Source of the DNA: Vreelandella aquamarina
Lineage (GTDB): Bacteria > Pseudomonadota > Gammaproteobacteria > Pseudomonadales > Halomonadaceae
Direction of reading: 5' to 3'
NCBI RefSeq assembly: GCF_020075495.1
Contig: NZ_JABYQT010000009.1
Coordinates: 57,299-121,298 of the forward strand
Length of the DNA: 64,000 nt
Positions 18,907 to 27,477 of this stretch are shown piece after piece (the first letter of the stretch is position 1; each line of letters starts with the position of its first letter). Under the pieces are notes generated by a model. It saw only the letters and a program-made list of their open reading frames with translations. It ran no database searches and was not told the DNA's origin. Made by a program: the position numbers and the translations under genes.

Positions 18907-20458
18907 TGCTCATGAGTGGTCGCGCTGGCTTGGCTGGCTGGCGCTGTGTCTACTGCTGGCTGGTTGCACCCACGCGGTGGTGCGCGAACACCACACGGCC
19001 CTTGCCCTGGAGGAGGCCCGGCAGACCTGGCTGGGCGAGCAGGTGGCGCAGGTGCTGGCCACCCAGAACGAGCCGGACGGCTTTGGCATGCTGGCCAACG
19101 GCAAGGAGGCCTTTGGGGTACGCGCCGGGCTTATTCAGCAGGCACAGCGCGAGCTGGATATCCAGACCTACCTGCTGGGTGAGGGGCAGACTACCAATCT
19201 GGTGCTGGCTCGTCTGCTCAAGGCCGCCGAGGGAGGGGTGCGTGTCCGGCTGCTGGTCGATGACATCGGCGCGGTAGGACAGGGCGAGCGCCTGGCCGCG
19301 CTGGCGAGCCATCCCTACATTCACGTACGCGTCTACAACCCGGTGGCGTTCGGCCGCAGCAACCTGGTAACCCGGGTGCTGGCGTCGATCACCAATCCTG
19401 CTCAGCAGCACCGGCGCATGCACAACAAGCTCTGGATCGCCGATAACAGTGTGGCGATCGTGGGCGGGCGCAACCTGGGGGATGAGTATTTCGACGCCAA
19501 CGATGCACGCAATTTTGCCGACCTGGACCTGGTGGCGGTCGGCGAGGTCGTACCGGAGCTCTCCAGAAGCTTCGATCTCTACTGGAATCATGGCCTGGCC
19601 CAGCCCATCGAGCGCTATCACCAGGTGGCGGCCAGCGCCTGGCAGGGGCTGCAGGGCGAGCTAGACGAGTGGCTGGAGGATAACGCCGACTCCGCCTACT
19701 TTTCTGAGCTGCGCCAGCAATCGCGCGAGGCACCGCCCTGGGAGACGCTCCACTGGGGCAAGGGCCGGGCGCTGTGGGATGCGCCGGGCAAGCTTGCCGA
19801 AAGCGGTGCCCCGGACTGGCAGACCACGCTGCTGGGCGACTTGACGGCCAACATGCAGGTCCAGGAGCAACTGACGCTGATTTCCGCCTACTTCGTCCCT
19901 ACCAAGGATGGCGTCGAGCGCTTGACCCGGCTGGCCGATCAGGGCGTCGAGGTGGAGGTGATCACCAATTCTCTGGAGTCCACTGACGCTGCGGTCGTCC
20001 ACGGCGCCTATGCGCCCTGGCGGCAAACGCTGCTGGCGCACGGCGTTACGCTCTTCGAGCTGCGCCCCGAGCAGGAGGCGGGCGAGGTCGATGCCGATGC
20101 CGAAAACGAGATGCGCGTGCCCGGCGCCTCTGCCTCCGCGCTGCATATCAAGGCCATCCGCGGTGATGATCAGCTGTTTGTCGGCTCTTTCAACGTTGAC
20201 CCACGCTCGGTGCTGTGGAACAGCGAGGTGGGAGTGCTGGTGGAAAGCGCCACGCTGATGGACGCGTTTGACGAGCTGATGGAGATCGGTCGCGACCCGG
20301 CCATCAGCTATCACGTGATACATGATGAGGAAGGCCGCTTGACCTGGGAGCTCGAGCATGACGGCGAGCCTCGGTGGCTGACAGAAGAACCGGGCAGCCT
20401 CTGGCGGCATTTCAATGCCTGGGTCAGCCAGGCGTTTCGGCTTGAGCGCTGGCTGTAG
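18899..20458 (+). CDS. phospholipase D-family lipoprotein (ClsC/YmdC-like)
   Basis: A 519-residue protein with two HKD motifs: HNKLWIAD in the first half and HIKAIRGD in the second. This is the pattern of cardiolipin synthases and phospholipases D. The N-terminus WLGWLALCLLLAGC is a lipoprotein signal with Cys23 as the acylated residue, so it is probably envelope-anchored. The overall layout resembles E. coli ClsC (YmdC), which makes cardiolipin from phosphatidylglycerol and phosphatidylethanolamine. The start at 18899 inside the end of the small upstream gene is chosen because it gives the complete signal peptide. Confidence 0.88.
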   Translation: MPSAHEWSRWLGWLALCLLLAGCTHAVVREHHTALALEEARQTWLGEQVAQVLATQNEPDGFGMLANGKEAFGVRAGLIQQAQRELDIQTYLLGEGQTTNLVLARLLKAAEGGVRVRLLVDDIGAVGQGERLAALASHPYIHVRVYNPVAFGRSNLVTRVLASITNPAQQHRRMHNKLWIADNSVAIVGGRNLGDEYFDANDARNFADLDLVAVGEVVPELSRSFDLYWNHGLAQPIERYHQVAASAWQGLQGELDEWLEDNADSAYFSELRQQSREAPPWETLHWGKGRALWDAPGKLAESGAPDWQTTLLGDLTANMQVQEQLTLISAYFVPTKDGVERLTRLADQGVEVEVITNSLESTDAAVVHGAYAPWRQTLLAHGVTLFELRPEQEAGEVDADAENEMRVPGASASALHIKAIRGDDQLFVGSFNVDPRSVLWNSEVGVLVESATLMDAFDELMEIGRDPAISYHVIHDEEGRLTWELEHDGEPRWLTEEPGSLWRHFNAWVSQAFRLERWL

Positions 20459-20577
20459 AACAGCATCAACGCAGCGTTGGAAGGCTCTGCTTGTGTTTTT
20501 GGCGCGGTGGTTCCAGATTAGAGAAGGTTTTCGTGCACGGCACGCAAACGTTTACCTCACTGGGAGCGACGAACAAT

Positions 20578-21789
20578 ATGATCAATAAACGCGCACTAGC
20601 CACCGCCGTTGCGGCTTCTTCACTGGCCCTGACCGGGGTTGCACAGGCAGAAGAGGTCAAGATTGGCTTTCTGGGTGGTTTTACCGGGGGAATCGAGAGC
20701 CTGACACCTCCTATCTTCGAAGGCGCCAAACTGGCCGTTGCCCAGATCAACGAGCAGGGCGGCATTCTGGACGGGCAAACGCTTTCCATGCCCTCCGGCG
20801 ACACTACCTGCTCCGACGCCTCGGCGGCCTCCAACGCCGCCGACCGTATGGTCAACTCCGAAAACGTCACCGCCATCGTTGGCGCGCTGTGCACCGGCGC
20901 GACCATCGCCGCGGCCAACAACGCCGCCATCCCGGGTGGGGTGGTGATGGTCTCGCCGGCCTCCACGGCACCGGCGGTCACCGAGCTCGACGACAACGAT
21001 CTGGTGTTCCGTACCGTGCCCTCGGACGCCTTCCAGGGCGAAATGCTCGCCAAACTGCTGCTCGATAAGGGCATCGACTACGTGGCCGTCACCTTCGTCA
21101 ACAACGACTACGGCCAGGGCCTGGCGGACGCCTTTGCCACCGCGTTCGAGGATGGCGGCGGCGAAATCAGCGAAAGCCTCGCCCACGAGGACAACCGCGC
21201 CGACTACCGCTCGGAGCTCGGCTCGCTCTCTGCCGGCGGTGCCGATACGCTGGTCGTGCTCGCCTACGCCGACACCTCCGGCCAGACCGTGCTGCGCCAG
21301 GCTTACGAGAGCGGCATGTTCACCCAGTACGTGGGTGCCGACGGCATGGTCGGCGACAGCCTGGTCGAGGCGATCGGCGCCGACGTGCTCGACGGCATGA
21401 TCGCCACCCGCCCGGGAAGCCCGGAGCTGCCCGGCACGTCGATCTTCAACGACGCCGCCGAAGCGGCGGGCTTCGACCCGAGCGCCGTGTTTGCAGCGCA
21501 AGCCTACGACGCCGCCTTCCTGCTGGCGCTGGCCATCGAGCAAAACGGTAGCGCCGAGCGCGAAGGACTAAGTGAGGCGCTTCGAAGCGTGGCAAGCGAG
21601 CCGGGCGAAGTGATCCTGCCCGGCGAGTGGGAGAAGGCCGTGGAGCTGATCGCCGCCGGCACCGAGATCAACTACGAAGGCGCCTCCGGCTCCCACGAGT
21701 TCGATGACAACGGCGACGTGCCCGGCGTGGTGGTGGAAATGGCGGTGGAAGACGGCCGCTTCGTCACCAGGGGCCAGCTCGACTTGTAA
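20578..21789 (+). CDS. branched-chain amino acid-type ABC transporter substrate-binding protein
   Basis: A 403-residue periplasmic binding protein of the LivJ/LivK family. The signal peptide MINKRALATAVAASSLALTGVAQA is cut before EEVKIGFLGGFTGG. Family features include ACT-like NAADRMVNSENVTAIVGALCTG and ATFVNNDYGQGLADAF-like loops (AVTFVNNDYGQGLADAF). ATG 20578 is preceded by GGGAGCGA. It converges on a livM-H-F-G operon across a shared terminator, so it is very probably the receptor for that transporter. The actual ligand (branched-chain amino acid, another amino acid or an osmolyte) is not readable. Confidence 0.92.
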   Translation: MINKRALATAVAASSLALTGVAQAEEVKIGFLGGFTGGIESLTPPIFEGAKLAVAQINEQGGILDGQTLSMPSGDTTCSDASAASNAADRMVNSENVTAIVGALCTGATIAAANNAAIPGGVVMVSPASTAPAVTELDDNDLVFRTVPSDAFQGEMLAKLLLDKGIDYVAVTFVNNDYGQGLADAFATAFEDGGGEISESLAHEDNRADYRSELGSLSAGGADTLVVLAYADTSGQTVLRQAYESGMFTQYVGADGMVGDSLVEAIGADVLDGMIATRPGSPELPGTSIFNDAAEAAGFDPSAVFAAQAYDAAFLLALAIEQNGSAEREGLSEALRSVASEPGEVILPGEWEKAVELIAAGTEINYEGASGSHEFDDNGDVPGVVVEMAVEDGRFVTRGQLDL

Positions 21790-21813
21790 CCGCTGACGTT
21801 TCCCGCGGTATCA

Positions 21814-21846
21814 AAAACGCCCCAAGCCACTGGCTTGGGGCGTTTT
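21814..21846. terminator. bidirectional terminator between the binding-protein gene and livM
   Basis: A 16-bp perfect inverted repeat AAAACGCCCCAAGCCA / TGGCTTGGGGCGTTTT with A-run and T-run flanks on both sides. It serves both convergent transcripts. Confidence 0.92.
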
Positions 21847-21869
21847 GTTTGTAAAAGCGCGCACGGCGG

Positions 21870-23180
21870 CTAGCCGTGACTCTTGATGTTCTCCGGTAAA
21901 AGCCCCCTGGGCGCGAAGCGCAGCACGATGGTGATCAGCATGCCGATCACCAGTACCCGGGCCTGCAGGGCGCGGCTTTCCAGGTTGGTCGGCATCTGCC
22001 AGCCCGCGCCTTCACCCAGGCTTGCCACCAGCTGCATGATGAAAAGCGCCAGCGGCTCGGACATGATCCAGATGATGTAGACCGCCACGGCGCCGAAGAG
22101 CGTGCCCAGGTTGTTGCCCGGCCCGCCGAGGATCACCATCACCAGCACCAGGAAGGTGTGGTTCAGCGGCAGATACCCCTGAGGGTCGAAGAGGCTGTTG
22201 AAGGTGCCGAGCACGCCGCCGCCGAGCCCCATCAGAATGCAGCCAAGCACGAAGATCTCCAGGCGGCGCTTGTTGATGTCCTTGCCCATGGCGGCGGCGG
22301 AGACTTCGTTGTCGCGAATGGCGCGGATCATCCGCCCCCAGGGGGCGTGGTAGGCGCGGTGCAGCAAAAAGAAGATGACGGCGATGATCACCGCGGTCAG
22401 CGACAGGTAGATCGCCCGCGAGAGCGTGAAGCCGAGCGCCGACGGCCCGGGCGTCGGCCAGGGCAGCGGCGAGACGGTGGCGGTGCCCCGGGTCAGCCAG
22501 TCGGAGTTTTTCAAAAAGGCCTTGATGATCTCGGCGATGCCCAGCGTTGCGATCGCCAGATAGTCGCTTCGAAGCCCCAGGCAAATATGGCCGATGAAGT
22601 AGCCCACCCCGCCGGCCAGTGCGCCGCCGACGATCCAGCCCGTCCAGGGCGGAAGCCCGAAACCGCCGACGAAGCCCGCACGGGATTGGATCTCGCTGGT
22701 CACCTCGCGCAGCATGCTGATGACGACGAGATAAAGCACCACCGCCAGCGCCACGGCGAGCACGGTACGCAGCAGTTTGGGCATGCCGAAGCGGTCGAGC
22801 TTGCTCACGCCGATGACCAGCACGATGGCGGCCAGCCCGTAAAGCAGAACGCGGCCAAGCTCCCCGGGCAGCTCGGTACCCCAGAAGGCATCGTTGACCG
22901 GCACGCTGAAGAGCATCGCGCAGAAGCCGCCGAGCGCCACGAAGCCCATGACGCCGGCGTTGAACTGCCCGGCGTAGCCCCACTGAATGGTCAGGCCCAG
23001 GGCCAGAATGGCGTAGCAGGCCGCCTCGACCAGCATGCGCGTGCTGTAGGCTGCGCCCATGATGGCGTAGACGCCGAGCACGGCGACGAGCAGCGCGGCG
23101 AACAGCACCACTTCGCGCACCGGAAAGCGCCGCGTCACGGTCGAGTCAACAGGCGTATAGGAAGGATGTCGATTGTTCAT
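21870..23180 (-). CDS. livM: LIV-type ABC transporter permease LivM
   Basis: Inner-membrane permease of a hydrophobic amino acid uptake (HAAT) ABC transporter, 436 residues and about ten hydrophobic segments. The conserved coupling region includes GLRSDYLAIATLGIAEI and WGRMIRAIRDNEVSAAAMGKDI, typical of LivM. Its start overlaps the livH stop codon by 1 nt (TAATG). It is the last gene of the NSS-livG-livF-livH-livM transcription unit. Confidence 0.93.
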   Translation of the reverse strand: MNNRHPSYTPVDSTVTRRFPVREVVLFAALLVAVLGVYAIMGAAYSTRMLVEAACYAILALGLTIQWGYAGQFNAGVMGFVALGGFCAMLFSVPVNDAFWGTELPGELGRVLLYGLAAIVLVIGVSKLDRFGMPKLLRTVLAVALAVVLYLVVISMLREVTSEIQSRAGFVGGFGLPPWTGWIVGGALAGGVGYFIGHICLGLRSDYLAIATLGIAEIIKAFLKNSDWLTRGTATVSPLPWPTPGPSALGFTLSRAIYLSLTAVIIAVIFFLLHRAYHAPWGRMIRAIRDNEVSAAAMGKDINKRRLEIFVLGCILMGLGGGVLGTFNSLFDPQGYLPLNHTFLVLVMVILGGPGNNLGTLFGAVAVYIIWIMSEPLALFIMQLVASLGEGAGWQMPTNLESRALQARVLVIGMLITIVLRFAPRGLLPENIKSHG

Positions 23181-24184
23181 TAGATCACCTTGCCCTTGAA
23201 CAGGCCCGTGGGGCGCCAGACCAGAATGGCCACCAGGATGAAAAACGGCACCACGATCTTGTACTCGGTGCCCACGAAGGCGAGATTCGACGGAAGCTCC
23301 AGCCAGGCCGGGAAACTATCCTGGAAGGGACGCAGCAGCACGTTCCAGTTGAATACCGCGAGCGTCTCGGCAAAGCCCACCACGAAGCCGCCGGCGATCG
23401 CCCCGTAGGGGTGACCCACCCCGCCCACAATCGCGGCGGCGAAGATCGGCAGCAGCAGAAAGAAGCTCAGGTCCGGCTTGAAGGTGACGTCTAGCGACAG
23501 GAGCGTGCCGGCGATGGCGGCCAGGCCCCCGGCGATCACCCAGGTCACCGCGACGATGGTGTTGGTGTTGATGCCCGAGGCCTGGGCGAGCTCCGGGTTA
23601 TCGGACATGGCGCGCATCGCCTTGCCCAGGCGCGAGCGGTTCAGAAACAGCGCCAGCGCCACTACGCAGACGATGGTGATCACGAACAGATAGAGCTGCG
23701 GCTCGGTGACCACGATCGGCGCCCGCGCCCCTTCGAAGGGCAGGGCGATACGCAGGATCTCCTTGCGATCGTCGACGTAGAGGCTTTGGCCGCTGGTGCC
23801 GGCGAACAGGCGAATCAGCCCCTGGAGCATCAGCGTCACACCGAGTGAGCCGATCACCAGAACGATGGGCTTCACCCCGTGCGCGCGCAGCGGCTTGTAG
23901 AACGCCTTGTCGATGCCCACGGCCAGAAGCGCGGTCAGAAGCATCGCAAGCGGCAGCATGATGAGCGCGGTCGGCACGCCGATGGCCGGGCCCAGCGCGG
24001 GAAAGGCGGTGGTGAGCAGAAGCACCATGAAGGCGCCGAAGGTCATCATGTCCGCGTGGGCGAAGTGGGCAAAGCGCATGATGCTGAAGATCAGCGTCAC
24101 GCCGATCGCGCCGATGGCGTAGATCGAGCCGGTGACGCTACCGGCGATCAGGACGTTGTTGATGAAAAAGACCAGTTCGTTCAC
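23180..24184 (-). CDS. livH: LIV-type ABC transporter permease LivH
   Basis: Second permease subunit, 334 residues. It carries GSIYAIGAIGVTLIFSIMRFAHFAHADMMTFGAF near the N-terminus, the usual LivH opening. LGKAMRAMSDNPELAQASGINTN is the EAA-like ATPase contact region. It lies 16 bp downstream of livF and overlaps livM by 1 nt, so the two permeases are translationally coupled. Confidence 0.94.
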   Translation of the reverse strand: MNELVFFINNVLIAGSVTGSIYAIGAIGVTLIFSIMRFAHFAHADMMTFGAFMVLLLTTAFPALGPAIGVPTALIMLPLAMLLTALLAVGIDKAFYKPLRAHGVKPIVLVIGSLGVTLMLQGLIRLFAGTSGQSLYVDDRKEILRIALPFEGARAPIVVTEPQLYLFVITIVCVVALALFLNRSRLGKAMRAMSDNPELAQASGINTNTIVAVTWVIAGGLAAIAGTLLSLDVTFKPDLSFFLLLPIFAAAIVGGVGHPYGAIAGGFVVGFAETLAVFNWNVLLRPFQDSFPAWLELPSNLAFVGTEYKIVVPFFILVAILVWRPTGLFKGKVI

Positions 24185-24200
24185 GAATTTCTCCCCCGGG

Positions 24201-24944
24201 CTAGCCGCCCAAAAAGCTTCTGGCGACGTCCGGGTCGGCGAGAAGCGCAGCCCCGGTATCGGTGAAACGGTTCTGGCCGGCGGCCAGCACGAAGCCCTTG
24301 TCGGCGATGGCCAGCGCCTGCTTGGCGTTCTGTTCGACCATCAGGATGCCGACGCCGGCGGCGTTGATCTTCTTCACCCGATCGAATATCTCGTTCATGT
24401 AGAGCGGCGAGAGCCCGGCGGTCGGCTCGTCGAGCAGCAACAGCGTGGGTTCGGCCATCAGGGCGCGGCCCATGGCCACCATCTGGCGCTGCCCGCCGGA
24501 GAGCTCGCCGGCGGGTTGACGGCGTTTGTCCCTGAGCGGCGGAAAGAACTCATACACCTGCTCGAGCATGCGCTTGACGTTCTGCGGCTTCAGGAAGGCG
24601 CCCATCTCCAGGTTCTCCTTTACCGTCAGGCTCGGGAAGACGTTTTTTTCCTGGGGCACGAAGCCCATGCCGCGCTTGACCAGCTGGTTGGGGGCCAGGT
24701 TCTGGATCGGCTCGCCGCTGAGCAGGATCTCGCCCTGGTTGACGTTCAAGAGGCCGAAGACCGCTTTCAGCATGGTGGACTTGCCGGCGCCGTTGGGGCC
24801 GACGATCACGCCGACCTCGTCGGCATGCAGAGTCATGTCGACCCCGTTCAGGATGTTCATGCTGCCGTAGCCGCCGTGCACGCCGCGCGCGCTCAGAAGC
24901 GGCGGGGCGTTCGAAGGCGATGGGGGTGACGCATCGTGGGACAT
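24201..24944 (-). CDS. livF: LIV-type ABC transporter ATP-binding protein LivF
   Basis: Cytoplasmic ATPase of 247 residues. Walker A is GPNGAGKST, the signature LSGGQRQM and Walker B LLLLDEPTAGL. The PLYMNEIFDRVKKIN stretch and overall length place it in the LivF rather than the LivG group. It lies 46 bp downstream of livG. Confidence 0.94.
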   Translation of the reverse strand: MSHDASPPSPSNAPPLLSARGVHGGYGSMNILNGVDMTLHADEVGVIVGPNGAGKSTMLKAVFGLLNVNQGEILLSGEPIQNLAPNQLVKRGMGFVPQEKNVFPSLTVKENLEMGAFLKPQNVKRMLEQVYEFFPPLRDKRRQPAGELSGGQRQMVAMGRALMAEPTLLLLDEPTAGLSPLYMNEIFDRVKKINAAGVGILMVEQNAKQALAIADKGFVLAAGQNRFTDTGAALLADPDVARSFLGG

Positions 24945-24990
24945 GGTCGGAAAGTCTCGAAAGGTTGGGTATTGTTGTAATCACTGCGCC

Positions 24991-25761
24991 TCAAGCGGCG
25001 TCGCTACCGAAGTAGGCCTCGATCACCTCGGGGTTTTGCTGGATCTCATCGATCGAGCCCTCGACCATGACGCTGCCCTGGGCGAGCACGATGACCGGGT
25101 CGCAAAGCCTTGCGATCATCTCCATGTCGTGTTCGATGACCAGGAAGGTGTAGCCCATTTCGCGGTTGAGCCGCTCGATGTTGCCCATCAGATCGCCCAG
25201 AAGCGTGCGGTTGACTCCGGCGGCGATCTCGTCGAGCAGCACCACGCGGGCGTCGGTCATCATGGTGCGGCCAAGCTCCAGAAGCTTCTTCTGGCCACCG
25301 GAGAGATTGCCGGCGAGCTCGTTTCTCACGTGGTGCAGGCCCACAAACTCGATCACCTCCAGCGCCCGGCGGCGCACCTCCTCTTCCTCCCGGCGCACGA
25401 GCCCCGGCTTGAACCAGGTGTTGAAAAGACGCTCACCGGCCTGGTTCGGCGGTACCATCATCAGGTTCTCCAGCGCGCTCATCTGGCTGAACTCGTGGGC
25501 GATCTGGAAGGTGCGCAAGAGCCCCTGGTGAAAGCGCGCATCGGCGGAAAGCGTCGTGATCTCCTCGCCGTCGAGCAGGATGCGACCGCTGTCCGGGACG
25601 AGGTTGCCGGCAATGAGGTTGAAAAGCGTCGACTTGCCCGCCCCGTTGGGGCCGATCATGCCGGTGATGGAGCCTTTCTCGACGCTGATCGAGCAGTCGT
25701 TGATGACGTGGAGCCCGCCAAAGGCCTTGTTGACGTGCTGTACTTCGATAATGGGAGTCAT
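24991..25761 (-). CDS. livG: LIV-type ABC transporter ATP-binding protein LivG
   Basis: Second ATPase, 256 residues. Walker A is GPNGAGKST, the signature LSGGQKKLLELGR, Walker B VVLLDEIAAGV and the switch His is in VIEHDME. LivG-type LLRTFQIAHEFSQMSALENLM is present. The frame continues upstream to 25956 through the end of the NSS gene, but GAGGA directly before ATG 25759-25761 sets the start. It lies 20 bp after the NSS stop codon, indicating cotranscription. Confidence 0.94.
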   Translation of the reverse strand: MTPIIEVQHVNKAFGGLHVINDCSISVEKGSITGMIGPNGAGKSTLFNLIAGNLVPDSGRILLDGEEITTLSADARFHQGLLRTFQIAHEFSQMSALENLMMVPPNQAGERLFNTWFKPGLVRREEEEVRRRALEVIEFVGLHHVRNELAGNLSGGQKKLLELGRTMMTDARVVLLDEIAAGVNRTLLGDLMGNIERLNREMGYTFLVIEHDMEMIARLCDPVIVLAQGSVMVEGSIDEIQQNPEVIEAYFGSDAA

Positions 25762-25781
25762 CGCGTCCTCGCGCTTCATGG

Positions 25782-27248
25782 CTATTGTTGTATTGGTTGG
25801 CGACGTCTGGCCAACTGGCGTTGGCCCAGGGCAAACAGGCCGACGAACAGCGCCGCACCAGCGGCCGGTAGCCAATATCCCTCTACGCCGGGAAGCGTAC
25901 GCAGAAACACGAAAGCGACCGCCGCCGGGCTTATAAAGCGCACCAGAAACCGCCATGTGGCAAACCAGGCCGTGCTGGTGTCGAGTTCTTTTCTGACTTC
26001 CGTCTGGGTCAGGGCCCAGCCTGCAAAGAGGGCAATCATAAGCCCACCCAGAGGCATGAAGACATTGGTCAAAAGCTCAATAAGCTCGAAGGCGCTGCGT
26101 TTGAACAGCGCATGGAAGATCGTGCCTTCGGCCCAGCTATTGAAGCTGACGACCGTTAAAAGCCCCATGGCCCAGGCGGCAACGACCATGACGGCCACTG
26201 CTTGAGGGCGGGTCATGTCAAAGCGCTCGACCAGATAGGCGGCTACCGGCTCGATCAGTGAAATGGCCGAGCTGATGGCCGCGCCCAACACTAGAATGAA
26301 GAAGGCTCCGCCAATCAGTGCGCCCATGGGCATGTCGGCAAAGGCAAGCGGCAGGGTAATGAACATCAGCCCCGGCCCCTGGTTGATATCAAGCCCTGCG
26401 CCAAACACCAGCGCGAAGATGGCAAGGCCGGCCACCATGGCAACGGCGGTATCGATGAAGGCGATGGCAATGGCGGTGCGGGTCAGCGAGGTTTCGCTGG
26501 TCATGTAGGCGCCGTAGGCCATAATGGCGCCCATGCCGAGGCTCAGGGTGAAAAACGACTGGCCCATGGCCTGAAGCCACCCTTCGATGCTCAGGTCAGC
26601 CACGTTGAAGGTAAACAGAAAGCCTGCCGCTGCGGCGATATCGCCATTGACCACGCTGTAGCCCAGCACTACCAGCAGGATCACGAACAGGGCGGGCATC
26701 ATGATACGCAGCCCTGATTCAAGTCCTTTGTGAATGCCCATGCCGACGATGATGCCTGAGCAGCCGATGAACAGGGTGTGATAGAGCGTCATCAGGGCGG
26801 GGGAGGCGAGCAGAGCGGTAAAGCCCTCGCCGATGGCTTGCGCATCCGCCTCGAGCAGCGAACCGGTAAACATCAGCCAGATGTAGTGAATGGCCCAGCC
26901 GGCGATGACCGAGTAGAAGCTCAGAATCAGGAAAGCGGACAAGGCGCCCAGCCAGCCAATCGACTCCCAGGCACGAAAGGTGCGATGCGTTCTGGTCAAA
27001 TGACGCATGCCCATGATCGGGCTGCGGCGGCTGGTGCGGCCCAGCATGGTTTCGGCAATCAGAATGGGGATGCCGACGGCAAAGATGGTCAGCGCGTAGA
27101 CCAGAATGAAGGCCCCGCCGCCGTTCTCGCCGATCAGGTAAGGGAAGCGCCATAGGTTGCCAAGCCCCACCGCAGAGCCGACGGCGGCGAGCAGGAAGGT
27201 GCCTTTATGGGTCCAGACGTTATGGCCGCTCATGTGATCGGTGTCCAT
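25782..27248 (-). CDS. sodium-dependent transporter, NSS (neurotransmitter:sodium symporter) family
   Basis: A 488-residue inner-membrane Na+-coupled symporter of the LeuT class. The TM1 sodium and substrate site reads GSAVGLGNLWRFPYLIGENGGGAF. TM6-TM8 regions (QSFFTLSLGMGAIMAYGAYM; GAAISSAISLIEPVAAYL) follow the family, with about 12 membrane segments. It starts at ATG 27248, or less likely at the in-frame ATG 27233; neither has a strong ribosome-binding site. It is the first gene of the operon continuing into livGFHM. The substrate is probably an amino acid or related osmolyte, by inference. Confidence 0.9.
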   Translation of the reverse strand: MDTDHMSGHNVWTHKGTFLLAAVGSAVGLGNLWRFPYLIGENGGGAFILVYALTIFAVGIPILIAETMLGRTSRRSPIMGMRHLTRTHRTFRAWESIGWLGALSAFLILSFYSVIAGWAIHYIWLMFTGSLLEADAQAIGEGFTALLASPALMTLYHTLFIGCSGIIVGMGIHKGLESGLRIMMPALFVILLVVLGYSVVNGDIAAAAGFLFTFNVADLSIEGWLQAMGQSFFTLSLGMGAIMAYGAYMTSETSLTRTAIAIAFIDTAVAMVAGLAIFALVFGAGLDINQGPGLMFITLPLAFADMPMGALIGGAFFILVLGAAISSAISLIEPVAAYLVERFDMTRPQAVAVMVVAAWAMGLLTVVSFNSWAEGTIFHALFKRSAFELIELLTNVFMPLGGLMIALFAGWALTQTEVRKELDTSTAWFATWRFLVRFISPAAVAFVFLRTLPGVEGYWLPAAGAALFVGLFALGQRQLARRRQPIQQ

Positions 27249-27368
27249 GTACGGGTGGCTGGACGCTTGATCCAGGCACTAAGGTGAGCTGAGGCAGCAT
27301 GTCGCTCTTGAGCTGTCAGACCTACTTTGCGTCAGAAAGCGTCCGCTTTCCAGCACCCTACCGTTTAG

Positions 27369-27384
27369 GCTGCGTTAACGCAGC
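27369..27384. promoter_or_regulatory. 16-bp palindrome upstream of the NSS-liv operon
   Basis: Perfect palindrome GCTGCGTTAACGCAGC, 120 bp upstream of the NSS start. It could bind a dimeric regulator. Half of it (AACGCAGC) recurs upstream of the convergent binding-protein gene at 20468-20475. Confidence 0.45.
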
Positions 27385-27414
27385 GAATTTATCTCCCTTG
27401 AAAGCAGTAAACGC

Positions 27415-27450
27415 AAAACGCCCCTTGAGCCGAAGGCTTCAAGGGGCGTT
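27415..27450 (-). terminator. rho-independent terminator of typA
   Basis: Inverted repeat AACGCCCCTTGAGCC / GGCTTCAAGGGGCGTT with one bulged base and a GAA loop. The minus strand continues into TTTT. It lies 28 bp past the typA stop codon. Confidence 0.88.
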
Positions 27451-27477
27451 GTCAAGCGCTCGGGCTATTGCGTGCGC

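Noticed and set aside
20466..20505. Rho-independent terminator after the phospholipase D-type gene
   Set aside because: The CAACG/CGTTG hairpin is only 5 bp, and the nearest T-run is about 15 nt further on; the palindrome may equally be an operator.
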